A DNA stretch of 64,000 nucleotides from Phycisphaerae bacterium (GCA_028714855.1 JAQTLP010000003.1:173319-237318); one strand, 5' to 3'. Shown: positions 1 to 9,193, numbered from the stretch's first letter. Made by a program: numbers and translations. The notes: generated by a model not told the origin, from the sequence alone.

Positions 1-99
1 ATAAACAAGATATCGAAATGCACAGGTAGGGATAAGGAAGCCATTCAGTTGATATTAGAAGCTGAACCCTTGAAGAAAGAGTCAAAAACAAAGGAATAA
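1..99 (+). CDS. 3' end of an unidentified gene
   Basis: The first frame is open from the window edge to a TAA at 97-99 and gives 32 residues, rich in Lys and Glu, ending KESKTKE. The composition is compatible with the hydrophilic C-terminus of a real protein, but no family can be named from so short a piece. It would converge on the RHS gene that ends at 198. It could also be a chance open frame. Confidence 0.3.
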   Translation: MNKISKCTGRDKEAIQLILEAEPLKKESKTKE

Positions 100-197
100 A
101 TATACATATACACAATACGGAACCGATAATAATTGAAATAATTTCTGTAAATATATTTTTGTAACTATAACTCATTTGGCAGTTTCCTTTCACCTAA

Positions 198-2018
198 CTA
201 GAAGATGCCTGGCCCCATCGTTCCTTTCGATGATGCACAAAGGGAACGGCAAGCCCAATCCTTAGCCACACACTTAAACCATCCTATTAGTCCGGGATTT
301 GTAATTTTGCACTCCCAAAACTTTTGGTTGCAACAACCAATACAGGCCTGGGTATTAAAAGCGTCGGAAGCCATGCCTGGACAACCTTCAGTTTCCTCAA
401 GTTGTTCTTTCCATTTTTGACATGCACTCTTCATCTTCAAACCTGACGGGTCTACAAGGTTAACAGGATTATTGTTCACGTATGCATACAAGTTTATACC
501 ACCATCATACCCAATCGGGTCTTTGGAGATAAACCTGCCAATACTTGGCTTGTAATATCTGGCTCTTAAGAATACTAAATCGTCTGCTTCACTGAACTGC
601 TGCTCTCCCGTGAAACCGTAGGCGTTAGCTACAGAGCCAGAAGAAGCGATTACGCTGCCGAATGAATCATAGGTGTAGGAGGCAACCACTGCTTGATTGT
701 CTGCTGTTAATTGCCGTGTGCTTCCCAAGCCATCATAATGATAGAACGAATTTACATCAGCTCTGTTCATACTGATTAAATCATCGCCGTAGGTATAGAC
801 GGCCTGAACTGTGCCTGCGGTATCGGTTTCCATAAGCACCTGAGTAAGCGGCGACGCCACATCATTTATATATTTAGTTTTTACGCCGTTTTGGGTTTTG
901 CTTATTCTTACGCCCTCGCCATTATATTCATAAAGAGTATTGCCGGCCGGCTCGGATACGGACAAAAGGTGGTTTGCCCAATCCCAGGAGCAGGTTGTAG
1001 TGCTGCCGGCGGCGGTTTTTGTCTGGAGGTTGCCGCAGCCGTCGTAAGCATAAGTAATAGTTGCGCCGCCGGCGGCTTCTGTCAATAGCTGATTATTATT
1101 GTTATAGGTGTAACTGGTTGTATTTCCATCCTTAACCATACTGGTCCTATTACCTACATCGTCATACTGGTAGGAAATAGAGTAGGCATTTGAGCCGGTG
1201 CGGGTTTCGGAAGTGAGCTGATAGATTTCGTCATACTCATAGGTTACAGATGAGCCGCTGTATTCTGATACTGATAATCTATTGCCCGCATAGTCGTACG
1301 TATAGCTGAAAGAAGATAATACCGCCCCTGTTGAGTCTTTGTTTACCAAAGAGAGGAGCCAATTCCTCTGCGAATCATAGGCGTATAGCGTATAGCTGCC
1401 GTTGGGGTAGTCGGCCTGCGTCAGCTTGCCTAAAGAGTCATATCGGTAAGCTGTTAAACCGGCAGGAGCATTGACCTCTATGAGGCGATTAAGCTCGTCA
1501 TAGGCATAGACGGTAATACCGCTGTTGGGGTCGGTCAATTGCGTTCTATTGCCGGCGGCGTCATATTGATAGTTTACGGTTTTATTGTTCGTGTCGGTAA
1601 CGGAGGTCAATCTATTGAGATAATCGTAGGTGTAAGAGGTGGTGCCGGCTGGGTCTGTCATCGAGGTCCTGTTGCCCAGGCCATCGTAAGTGTAGTTGAT
1701 ATAATGCCACTTGGAAACACACACGCCATTTTCACATAATTCCTCGGCGCCACAGCTTGATATGCAGTGTCCCTGACCATCACATACTTCGCAGTTGGAA
1801 GACACGCATGTTGACTGGCAGCTGCCGTTTACACAGGTTCGACATTGGCTGGAGAAACAATAATTGTAACATACGCCACAATGACAGTACTGACAAGGTC
1901 CGCACGGCGAACGGCACTCAAGACAAGGACAGCCCCAGGCAGAGGCGGAAAATACGAACAAGACCACAAGCGTAGATAAAATAACGAAGCTTCTCGATAG
2001 TTTAAGATTATTTTTCAT
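198..2018 (-). CDS. Secreted cysteine-rich RHS-repeat protein
   Basis: About 606 residues. An N-terminal signal peptide (hydrophobic VILSTLVVLFVFSASA) is followed by a region of about 70 residues dense in cysteine, with modules such as CEVCDGQGHCISSC. About 14 YD/RHS repeats (YTYDxxGNRTxxTDP) follow, then an RHS core ending RARYYKPSIGRFISKDPIGYDGG...NPVNLVDPSGL, and a tail of about 70 residues with further Cys. In RHS proteins this core marks the boundary to a variable C-terminal domain. Here the tail is short and no known toxin fold is recognisable. The ATG at 2018 was chosen because GAGGAG lies just upstream, over the stop of the preceding gene (10 nt gap). An in-frame ATG at 2039 lacks such a site. 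The Cys module also occurs in the proteins at 56-59 kb. Confidence 0.85.
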   Translation of the reverse strand: MKNNLKLSRSFVILSTLVVLFVFSASAWGCPCLECRSPCGPCQYCHCGVCYNYCFSSQCRTCVNGSCQSTCVSSNCEVCDGQGHCISSCGAEELCENGVCVSKWHYINYTYDGLGNRTSMTDPAGTTSYTYDYLNRLTSVTDTNNKTVNYQYDAAGNRTQLTDPNSGITVYAYDELNRLIEVNAPAGLTAYRYDSLGKLTQADYPNGSYTLYAYDSQRNWLLSLVNKDSTGAVLSSFSYTYDYAGNRLSVSEYSGSSVTYEYDEIYQLTSETRTGSNAYSISYQYDDVGNRTSMVKDGNTTSYTYNNNNQLLTEAAGGATITYAYDGCGNLQTKTAAGSTTTCSWDWANHLLSVSEPAGNTLYEYNGEGVRISKTQNGVKTKYINDVASPLTQVLMETDTAGTVQAVYTYGDDLISMNRADVNSFYHYDGLGSTRQLTADNQAVVASYTYDSFGSVIASSGSVANAYGFTGEQQFSEADDLVFLRARYYKPSIGRFISKDPIGYDGGINLYAYVNNNPVNLVDPSGLKMKSACQKWKEQLEETEGCPGMASDAFNTQACIGCCNQKFWECKITNPGLIGWFKCVAKDWACRSLCASSKGTMGPGIF

Positions 2019-2028
2019 AAACAGCTCC

Positions 2029-4815
2029 TCAATTTTCATATTTTATCTGAGTTAAGCGGTTAATATTGTCGTAGGTGTAATAAGTGAAACGGCCTTTTCC
2101 GTCTCTTCTGGTCAGCATATTGCCTTCAGCATCGTAGGTGTAGGATTCGTATTCGCCAAGAGGATAGGTTACTTTAGTCAGCCGATTTAAGTTATCATAG
2201 GTATAGGTAGTGGTATTCCCCTTTGCATCTTTTAAGGATACGAGATTGCCCGCTCTATCATAAGTGTAGGAGGTATCATTTCCATTTGCATCTGTTACTT
2301 TGGTGAGCCGGTTTAACGGGTCATATTCGTAATCGGTTGTATTTCCATTCTCGTCCCTACGCTGACTTAAGCCGCAGCAACTGTAGGTGTATTGAATATA
2401 GTTCGAATCAGGATGGGTTATTTTTGTTACGCGGTTTAAATTATCATATTCATAGGAAGTAGCCCCATTTTCATTGGTCATCGATAATTTTCTGCCGATA
2501 ACGTCGTAGGTGTAAGTAGTTATATTCCCGTTAGGGTCGGTAGTTTGGATGAGATTACCGTTGGGGTCATAATCGTAAAAAGCAGGATTTCCCAATGCAT
2601 CTGTCATCGAGGCAACCAGGCCATTGCCATCATAAGTATAGGAAATGACAGAAAGAACAGTTTGGTTAGGGTCTTTCTCTGTAACAGACAGGAGATTATT
2701 AAAACTATCATATTCATAAGATGTGACTTTGCCTCTGGGGTCAGTGGCTGAAATCCGGTTATTTTTCGTATCGTAGGTGTATGACCAGCTATTATTTAAC
2801 GGGTCGGTTTTGGAGAGGAGATTATGCTTTGTGTCATAAGTATAGTAAGTTACACGCCCCATTTTATCTCTTACCTGTATTTTGTTACGATTATCATCGT
2901 AAGTATATAAAACATTATTTCCTGAATCATCTTCTATCTTTATGGTATCTCCATAATAAGGCCAGGGGCAGTAGTCGACGCAAGTATTCGAGTCTGGAGT
3001 GTAATAGGTAGAGTTTCCCCTTGGGTCTATCACATAGATGGGACCTCCCGCACCTCCGTTACATTGATATAAGTTATCGTTAGGGTCGGTTATCTCCGAC
3101 ACCCATATTTCTCCCAAACCAGCGTATTCAATCGTGTAGGTGCCCTTCGGCCCGGTGATAGAAGTAATATTGTTGTGATTGTCATAAGCGTAGGTAAATG
3201 TATTTCCCGCCATATCCACCACTTGGGCGAGATTGCCGTTGGCATCGTATGTAAACGTCGCTTCTCTGGCTAACGGGTCGTTTACCAGAGTGATTCTTCC
3301 TGCGGCGTCGGTTTGTATATCAGTAATTCTGCCTACCGCGTCAGTTATGGAAGTAAGGTTATCATTTGCGTCGTATTGGAAGCTCACTATATTTCCATTC
3401 GGGTCTTCCATAGCAAGAATTTTCCCGCCGTTCGCATGTGTATCATAATGATATTTTTCGTGGCTCTTCGTGAATTCCAAAGTAAAAGTATCATTCCCAT
3501 TTTTGGTTAATTTTCTGCTTACCCCGACAGGCGGGTTGTAATATCCGCCTGAATAAGTAAAGGTATCATCGTGTCCTCCAGCTCTTCTAACAGTTACTGT
3601 GGTAAGATTCTCTGTTATTTTTGTCTCCAGATTAGAATGCCAGCTATTTCCAAAATATCCGGTATGCGAGAGGTCGGAATTGAAGGTGAGGGAAACTTTC
3701 ACATCCTCTCCTATCGCAGTGATATATCCAATAGGAGTGTCTCTTACTATAAGAGCCAAAGCAGAGGTATCGACAGTAACTCGCGGGAAACCAAAACCAT
3801 AAGAACAACAACCGCCGCCACCACCGCCAGCACCGGGGCCTGCTTCCGCTCTATCACAACATTCACCTTCACACTCTGTTATCGGCTGTTCAGGACAACA
3901 ATCGCAGGTCCCCAGAAGAATGTTACTCAACTCCTTTTTGGCAAGTTTGGCGAACTTCCTGCCAGAAGGAGTTGAGAGCGCCAAAACCTTATCTGTCCAT
4001 ATATCGGCCAATTCTCTTTTATAATAGGAAATCTCACCCAGAACAGGGTCGTAAACTATTACTTTCCCATCGATATCCTCTTCAATATCTTTTATCACTA
4101 TCAGATGCGAAGGTTTTACTACCGCCACGAACGGCAACCGAAGGTTCTCTATTCTATCAAGCGGGCATTTTACCGCTTTAAGTTTCACATCTTCTTTTTT
4201 GAGGAATTTCAGGATTTCGGAAAGAGAAACAAGACCATCTTTTAAAGTTATAGACGAAGCAAGTTTCCGCCTGTCTAATTTTACTCCTTGTGAGGTCAAA
4301 TAGTAATTAATGGATTTTGTAGCACAGTTGGAGACAAGCTGCCGCTCACCTCCTGCTAAAGCAAGATTCACCCACTTTGCCCACGTGGAGGCGTATTTTC
4401 TCTGCTGCCAGGTTTTTGCTTCTGACGCAGCCTTACGGAAATACTTTAAGGCTTTCTTGTAATCATTCAGTTTGTAGTAATTACAACCTGTGCGGGCAGA
4501 TGCTTCTGCAGAAACCCAGGTGTTGGGAAACAGTTCCGCTGCTTTTTGATAAGTCTTTGTGGATTTGGAGAAATCACGCTTAGATTTGTGGTATAAACCC
4601 ATCCACAGGTAAGCGTCTCCGGCTTCAGGCGAAGCAGGAGATGTTTTTATAAGATTTTCGGCGGATTCGTACGCTTTCCGCCAGTCGCCTTTTTTTAATG
4701 CTTCTTTGAGCTCACAACCGCACTGCGAAGGAGGCAATGATTTTTCAGCAGCGTTCAGGGCAACCGGCAGATACTGCAACGAGAAAAATATTAAAATAAT
4801 GGAAATTCTTTTCAT
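2029..4815 (-). CDS. Secreted TPR / C39-like / RHS-repeat protein without RHS core
   Basis: 928 residues with a Sec signal peptide (MKRISIILIFFSLQYLPVALNA). Residues about 30-140 hold TPR-like helices. Next comes a C39-peptidase-like domain with a plausible triad: Cys in QLVSNCATKSINYYL, His in VKPSHLIVI and Asp in VIVYDPVLG. A Gly/Cys-rich linker leads into a beta-rich region and then about 18 RHS repeats. The protein stops inside a repeat (NRLTQIKYEN) with no core or toxin region, and the next gene downstream begins with a signal peptide and supplies the core. The pair therefore looks like one long RHS protein that has been split. It lies 22 nt after the TPR gene, in the same operon. C39 domains usually cleave double-glycine leaders; whether this one is active is not known. 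Confidence 0.8.
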   Translation of the reverse strand: MKRISIILIFFSLQYLPVALNAAEKSLPPSQCGCELKEALKKGDWRKAYESAENLIKTSPASPEAGDAYLWMGLYHKSKRDFSKSTKTYQKAAELFPNTWVSAEASARTGCNYYKLNDYKKALKYFRKAASEAKTWQQRKYASTWAKWVNLALAGGERQLVSNCATKSINYYLTSQGVKLDRRKLASSITLKDGLVSLSEILKFLKKEDVKLKAVKCPLDRIENLRLPFVAVVKPSHLIVIKDIEEDIDGKVIVYDPVLGEISYYKRELADIWTDKVLALSTPSGRKFAKLAKKELSNILLGTCDCCPEQPITECEGECCDRAEAGPGAGGGGGGCCSYGFGFPRVTVDTSALALIVRDTPIGYITAIGEDVKVSLTFNSDLSHTGYFGNSWHSNLETKITENLTTVTVRRAGGHDDTFTYSGGYYNPPVGVSRKLTKNGNDTFTLEFTKSHEKYHYDTHANGGKILAMEDPNGNIVSFQYDANDNLTSITDAVGRITDIQTDAAGRITLVNDPLAREATFTYDANGNLAQVVDMAGNTFTYAYDNHNNITSITGPKGTYTIEYAGLGEIWVSEITDPNDNLYQCNGGAGGPIYVIDPRGNSTYYTPDSNTCVDYCPWPYYGDTIKIEDDSGNNVLYTYDDNRNKIQVRDKMGRVTYYTYDTKHNLLSKTDPLNNSWSYTYDTKNNRISATDPRGKVTSYEYDSFNNLLSVTEKDPNQTVLSVISYTYDGNGLVASMTDALGNPAFYDYDPNGNLIQTTDPNGNITTYTYDVIGRKLSMTNENGATSYEYDNLNRVTKITHPDSNYIQYTYSCCGLSQRRDENGNTTDYEYDPLNRLTKVTDANGNDTSYTYDRAGNLVSLKDAKGNTTTYTYDNLNRLTKVTYPLGEYESYTYDAEGNMLTRRDGKGRFTYYTYDNINRLTQIKYEN

Positions 4816-4837
4816 TTTATCCTTCCTTTATTTCTAT

Positions 4838-6088
4838 TTACTTCTCATTCTTACTGTTTTCCATTTTAATACGATATTCTACAATAAGCAGCTGAGCCTG
4901 CTGGGCATCTTCAAAATCAGGCCAGTTATTGATAATCTTTTGGAAGTAATCTATTCCTTTCTGATATTCCCCCAATTCCTGGGCATAACAAACCGCCGAA
5001 GAAAAGTAGGCATTCGGAACAACCTCCGAATCGGGGAATTCAAAAATTAAACGTTCCCAAACTTCTATAGCTTTTCTATAAAATAGTTTTTCTCCGTTGG
5101 CATCTCCTTCAAGATTCATCAGGCGAGCTTTGGCGTAATATGACAGCCCTATATTTCGAACCACATTTGCCACATCCGGATGTCCGGCGAAATCCACAAT
5201 TAGTCTGTCAATGGCCTCTTCAGCACTATCGTATCCTCCTGACATTATTAGAGACTGAATGTTCGCCATTGAGAGGCCTAACTTTGCCCTGTCAACGGCA
5301 GACGAATTATCAGGATAGTTCTGTATTATCCACTGATAGAGAATATTCGCTTTTTCATACTTACCCGAACGGGCATATCTGTCTGCAATCCAGTAAATTG
5401 TATCATGCAAATCCGGATGGTCCTTGAAATCAGCAACAAGCTTAGCAAAAGCTTTTTCGGCACCATCGTAGTCCTGCGACACGATGAGAGACTGGACGGC
5501 TGCCCTTGAAACACCTAACTTTGCTTTAACTGCGAATGGGCTATCAGGATAGTTCTGTATTATTTGCTGATATGTGCTTTTTTCCTCTTCGTATCCGTCC
5601 CAATACCCAAATCCTCGTCCGATCCAGTAAAGCTCTTCCGGCAAATCCGGGTGGCTTGAGAAATTGGCGACAAGCTCCTCGAGGGCCTCTTTGGCCATAT
5701 TGAAGTCCCTGGCGACAATAAGAGAGAGGACTTTCACCTTCGCGATACCTAAATTTGCCTTACTAACGATGGAGCTGTCAGGATAGTTCTGTATTATTTG
5801 CTGATAGAGGCCTTTCGCACATTCATATTTATCCGATTTATCCGACCATCGATATCTTTCCGCTATCTCGTAAAGGGCCTGTGGCAGGGCCTGGTTTTTG
5901 GGGAAACCGGCGAGCAATTTCTGAATTTGCGCCTGGGCCTGGGTGTAATTGCCCCCATTGACAAGTGAAACGATATTTGACTTTGCCTGCTCAAGCCTAT
6001 CCGATGCATCGACGGGGACTTTGGCTACGGCTACAGATACCAGCAAGATAATAAAAGCTAAGGCTATGGAATGGCTTTTTTTAGACAT
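4838..6088 (-). CDS. Exported TPR-repeat protein, paralogue of the gene at 54123
   Basis: 416 residues with a signal peptide (MSKKSHSIALAFIILLVSVAVAKV). Repeated helix pairs carry the consensus YxxIIQNYPDSxxAxKAxLGxxKAxVQSLI, typical of BamD/YbgF-like outer-membrane TPR proteins. The N-terminus, repeat wording and upstream DNA match the 634-residue protein at 54123-56027, so the two are paralogues. It is first in a three-gene minus-strand operon with the two RHS genes. The start overlaps the stop of a 23-codon leader ORF. A scaffold role in the envelope is inferred from the fold only. Confidence 0.85.
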   Translation of the reverse strand: MSKKSHSIALAFIILLVSVAVAKVPVDASDRLEQAKSNIVSLVNGGNYTQAQAQIQKLLAGFPKNQALPQALYEIAERYRWSDKSDKYECAKGLYQQIIQNYPDSSIVSKANLGIAKVKVLSLIVARDFNMAKEALEELVANFSSHPDLPEELYWIGRGFGYWDGYEEEKSTYQQIIQNYPDSPFAVKAKLGVSRAAVQSLIVSQDYDGAEKAFAKLVADFKDHPDLHDTIYWIADRYARSGKYEKANILYQWIIQNYPDNSSAVDRAKLGLSMANIQSLIMSGGYDSAEEAIDRLIVDFAGHPDVANVVRNIGLSYYAKARLMNLEGDANGEKLFYRKAIEVWERLIFEFPDSEVVPNAYFSSAVCYAQELGEYQKGIDYFQKIINNWPDFEDAQQAQLLIVEYRIKMENSKNEK

Positions 6089-6152
6089 AGAAATGACCTT
6101 TCATTAACGGCGGACGAATTGTGTTTGTACTGTCGCTTATTATTAAGCACAT
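6081..6152 (-). CDS. 23-codon upstream ORF (leader peptide) coupled to the TPR gene
   Basis: Reads MCLIISDSTNTIRPPLMKGHFYV. GGAGG lies 6 nt before its ATG, stronger than the site of the TPR gene itself. Its TAA overlaps the downstream ATG (ATGTCTAA), as expected for translational coupling. The copy at 54059-54130 matches at 18 of 23 residues and 63 of 72 bases; of the 9 changes 4 are silent and 5 are not. It could be a true leader peptide or a conserved leader RNA that is open by chance. Confidence 0.55.
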   Translation of the reverse strand: MCLIISDSTNTIRPPLMKGHFYV

Positions 6153-6179
6153 TTATTGCCTCCGAATCACTTGCGTGTC

Positions 6180-6207
6180 AGTGTACCTGTCCCGGTTTAT
6201 CTGTCAA
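6180..6207 (-). promoter_or_regulatory. Sigma70-type promoter, duplicated at 54003-54030
   Basis: On the minus strand TTGACA (6202-6207) is followed after 16 nt by TACACT (6180-6185). Spacing, hexamers and flanking bases, including the preceding TTTCAC, are the same as upstream of the second TPR gene. The conserved block runs from about 6245 to the TPR start. Confidence 0.75.
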
Positions 6208-6271
6208 GTGAAATTTTACAGGATTTCCAAAATATTTTTTTGCATTGGAACGGCAGTGCGTCGAGGGCGGG

Positions 6272-7303
6272 TTAGATTTTCTTAGACTTGAGGGATTTTT
6301 CGGTAAAGCTGATTATATCGCTCGTCATCTTCGCGGCTTCGACGGGATGTTTGCCGGCAGCGGTTTCGGCGGAGAGCATTACATAGTCGGAACCATCTAT
6401 GATTGCGTTGGCGATGTCGCTTACCTCAGCACGCGTCGGGCGGATGTGTTCGGTCATGCTCTCGAGCATTTGAGTGGCGGTAATAACAAAGGCGCTGCGG
6501 CGGAGGCATTTTTTTATAATCATCTTCTGCATCACAGGGACTTCGTAAATCGGCAAAGAGACGCCCATATCGCCGCGGGCAATCATAATGCCGTCAGATG
6601 CTTCCATTATCTGGTCGATATTTTCGATTCCCTGACGGTTCTCAATCTTGGCAATCAAGGGACAATTAAAATTGCGGCGGTTAACAAATTCTCTGACGCT
6701 GAGAATGTCTTTTTTGCTTCGGACAAACGACTGGGCGATGAAATCGACCTTGTTTGCTATGCCGAAGAGGAGGTCGTTTTTGTCTTTGTCGGTGAGGCCG
6801 TCGAATTTCAAATTGATGTCGGGGATGTTAACGCCTTTGTGCTCTTTTACGAAGCCGGGGACAATGACTTCTGCTTTTAATCCGGTTTTGTCACGGCCTT
6901 TGACCTTAAGAGCGATATTGCCATCGTCTATGAAGATATGACAGCCGGTTTTTATATCCGACAGAGAGCCTTCGTAGTCGAAGGGGATAACATTTTTTTT
7001 GTCGGTTTGCGGTTTGTTAATGAGGGTCACTATGCTGCCCGCCGCAAGGGCGACCATTTTTCTTGGGCCTTTGAACAGGCCGACTCTGATTCGATAGCCC
7101 TCGAGGTCCAGGAGGATTTTTATTTTGTTTTTTCGGGTTTTGTTCAGCCGCCTGATAATATCGATGCTTTGCCTGTGGGTTTTGTGGGTTCCGTGAGAGA
7201 AATTAAGCCTTGCGACGTTCATTCCGGCCAGAACCAGTTTTTTTAAGACAGCGGCTTTGCTGCTGGAAGGCCCCAATGTACAGATTATTTTAGTCCTGCG
7301 CAT
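6272..7303 (-). CDS. pyk: Pyruvate kinase, short form lacking the C-terminal domain
   Basis: About 343 residues. Pyruvate kinase transfers phosphate from PEP to ADP in glycolysis. Signatures present are KIICTLGPSS, NVARLNFSHG, LIAKIENRQGIENI with the catalytic Lys, GIMIARGDMGV, the nucleotide/Mg region ATQMLESM, and RPTRAEVSDIANAIIDGSDYVMLSAETAAGKHPVEA. The usual enzyme has about 470 residues. This one ends soon after the A domain, so the C-terminal domain that carries allosteric sites in many enzymes is missing. The ATG at 7303 has ACAGGAA upstream and starts directly at the conserved MRRTKIICTLGPSS; an upstream in-frame ATG would add 24 unrelated residues. Confidence 0.9.
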   Translation of the reverse strand: MRRTKIICTLGPSSSKAAVLKKLVLAGMNVARLNFSHGTHKTHRQSIDIIRRLNKTRKNKIKILLDLEGYRIRVGLFKGPRKMVALAAGSIVTLINKPQTDKKNVIPFDYEGSLSDIKTGCHIFIDDGNIALKVKGRDKTGLKAEVIVPGFVKEHKGVNIPDINLKFDGLTDKDKNDLLFGIANKVDFIAQSFVRSKKDILSVREFVNRRNFNCPLIAKIENRQGIENIDQIMEASDGIMIARGDMGVSLPIYEVPVMQKMIIKKCLRRSAFVITATQMLESMTEHIRPTRAEVSDIANAIIDGSDYVMLSAETAAGKHPVEAAKMTSDIISFTEKSLKSKKI

Positions 7304-7424
7304 TTCTGTTCCTGTAAATTTTGTAAGCAGTGAAACAATTTTACCAGAATGCGGCCATTTTGTCGATACCGGCAAGCGCGGAAGAGGAGATTAGTTAATC
7401 AGCGGATGGTTCGAAACTTCGACT

Positions 7425-7447
7425 CCCTCGACAGCGCTCGGGACAGG
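7425..7447. repeat. Dispersed hairpin repeat CCCTCGAC-N4-GCTCGGGACAGG
   Basis: A short element beside the end of the SDR gene. A second copy at 43900-43922 differs only in the loop. CCCTCGAC and GCTCGGG can pair imperfectly. It looks like one of several small repeats scattered in gaps of this genome. Confidence 0.5.
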
Positions 7448-7453
7448 CAGGAT

Positions 7454-8590
7454 TTAAACAGCTACCCCGGCCTCTGCAGGAAACGTATCGTCGGCGAGTT
7501 TATTTGCCTGATTCTTTGCCCTGTGCCAGTTAACCGAGAGGCCGTAATCGAAAATTTTCTTAAAGTACGACAAATCCATTAACGGTAATTGTATGTCGCT
7601 GCCGGCGAGGATTGCGTCGGTATTAGTTCTATCAAAAACAGGTTCCGACAGCATATAAGGGTCATAAACTGAAGTAGCCCTTTGGATGAGCTTTTCGATT
7701 CCATTCGGCTTGCGCCTCGAAAAACTATTCGCTTTTACCATTTTGTAATTACTTGACCCGAAGAGACGGGAGAATATATTGCCGAATTCTTTCATAGTCA
7801 ACGGCTGCGGGTTAGTGATGTGGAAAGTGCCGGCGATGCCGCGATCAATAATATGAGAAGAAACTTTCGCAAAGTAATCCACGGGTATGATATTTTTTGT
7901 TACGCCGGGAGCTGTTATGACACGTATAAAGCTGTCCCCCAGTCGCGGCATAACCATAGCGAGAACCCGCATATAATCGTACAACGAGGCAAAATGCACA
8001 GTCCTGCCATACTGCGAATCACCCATAACGATGCTCGGCCGCAGAACAATAACAGGTATAGAATTCAGCTGGGCCCAGTTGTAGACGAGCATTTCCGACC
8101 TGCATTTTGTGTTTTCGTAAACGTTATTAAAGGATTGTCCGACGTCAATTTCATTTTCTTTCACTATACCGGTTCGTTTGCCGGCGATATAGGCGCTGCT
8201 GACATGAACCAAGGGTACAGACAGCCTGCCGGCCAATTCCAGAACGTTGAGCGTGCCCTGCACGTTCATCATTTGATGGGACTTGCCGTCATCTTCGAGG
8301 AATTTGGTACACGCGGCACAATGAACGATTTTGGAAATTCGTTTGAGACTTTTCGCGTCCGACTTGAGTCCAAGGCCTTCCCTGCAAATATCACCATGGA
8401 TTATCTCGATATTGTCTTTAAGCTCTCTGCCCTCTGCAATATCGAGTACCCAATCGAGCCGCCCGGCTGCGGCTTCGCTGTCCCGGTCCCGCATCAGCGC
8501 CAGAATACGCTTTCCATGCCGGGCCATTTCCACGGCAAGCCAGCTTCCGAGGTTACCGGTTATTCCGGTAAATAAAACAGTATCTTTCAT
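7454..8590 (-). CDS. NAD(P)-dependent short-chain reductase, fatty acyl-CoA reductase/epimerase type
   Basis: 378 residues. The N-terminal Rossmann motif is VLFTGITGNLGSWLA, followed by HGDI and the catalytic pair YENTK (YxxxK), with an HVSS serine region upstream of it. The pattern fits the extended SDR group NAD_binding_4 (male-sterility/thioester reductase type) better than sugar epimerases. The substrate is unknown; an acyl or carrier-bound thioester is possible. It lies upstream of pyk on the same strand, with a gap of about 150 nt. Confidence 0.75.
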   Translation of the reverse strand: MKDTVLFTGITGNLGSWLAVEMARHGKRILALMRDRDSEAAAGRLDWVLDIAEGRELKDNIEIIHGDICREGLGLKSDAKSLKRISKIVHCAACTKFLEDDGKSHQMMNVQGTLNVLELAGRLSVPLVHVSSAYIAGKRTGIVKENEIDVGQSFNNVYENTKCRSEMLVYNWAQLNSIPVIVLRPSIVMGDSQYGRTVHFASLYDYMRVLAMVMPRLGDSFIRVITAPGVTKNIIPVDYFAKVSSHIIDRGIAGTFHITNPQPLTMKEFGNIFSRLFGSSNYKMVKANSFSRRKPNGIEKLIQRATSVYDPYMLSEPVFDRTNTDAILAGSDIQLPLMDLSYFKKIFDYGLSVNWHRAKNQANKLADDTFPAEAGVAV

Positions 8591-8792
8591 CTTAATTTTT
8601 CACCGGTTTTTAAGCGTTTCCCTTTAATTCCCCGACATATTTGCCGTGGTTTCGGTTCGCAGTATAACACCCTATACCTGTATTATCCACTATAATTTTG
8701 AAAAACTCTCCGCCTGTACATCATCAAGGACACACGGCTGATTTTTATCAATGACCAAAAAAAATTTTGATTTTTTAATTGAACTGTATATT

Positions 8793-8817
8793 ACTATATG
8801 AGTATATAGTCATATAG
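8793..8817. promoter_or_regulatory. Dyad operator candidate upstream of arsR
   Basis: ACTATAT (8793-8799) and ATATAGT (8804-8810) form a perfect 7-bp inverted repeat with a 4-nt spacer. A nested pair, CTATATGA and TCATATAG, spans 8794-8817. The site ends 24 nt before the arsR start, where an autoregulating ArsR repressor would bind. Confidence 0.5.
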
Positions 8818-8840
8818 TTATTACTTTTTGGCGTTTTTTT

Positions 8841-9170
8841 ATGTTAAACAGGCAAAAAAAGATGCTATTCGAGAAGCAGGCGGAGGTCGCCAAGGCTATA
8901 GCACATCCGCTACGGATAGCGATTTTGGATTTTTTGAAGGACAGAGAACAGTGTGTTTGCGATATAGCAGAGCATATCGGCTCAGAGCAATCGAACGTAT
9001 CGCGGCACCTTTCGGTGATGGTCAGGGCAGGCGTGCTGGAGTGCCGGAAAGAAGGACTGAAGGTCATTTACCGACTTAAATGCCCCTGCCTGCTCGATTT
9101 CTTCACCTGTGTATTGGGCGTTCTAAAGGAACAGGCCATGGAAAGCAAAAATCTTTTGTCTGAGCTTTAA
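8841..9170 (+). CDS. arsR: ArsR-family metalloregulator
   Basis: 109 residues with a winged-helix DNA-binding core (HPLRIAILDFLKD, SEQSNVSRHLSVMVRAGVL). CVCDI matches the alpha-3 metal site (ELCVCD) of ArsR/SmtB repressors. The C-terminus has extra cysteines (CPCLLDFFTC), which could add a thiolate site. It heads a plus-strand arsenic operon and probably represses it until arsenite or another thiophilic metal binds. No clear Shine-Dalgarno is visible before the ATG. Confidence 0.9.
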   Translation: MLNRQKKMLFEKQAEVAKAIAHPLRIAILDFLKDREQCVCDIAEHIGSEQSNVSRHLSVMVRAGVLECRKEGLKVIYRLKCPCLLDFFTCVLGVLKEQAMESKNLLSEL

Positions 9171-9193
9171 TCGGCTTTTTACAAAGGTCTTTT

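Noticed and set aside
6245..6880. A plus-strand open frame opposite pyruvate kinase
   Set aside because: Shadow of pyk; no domain in the translated sequence.
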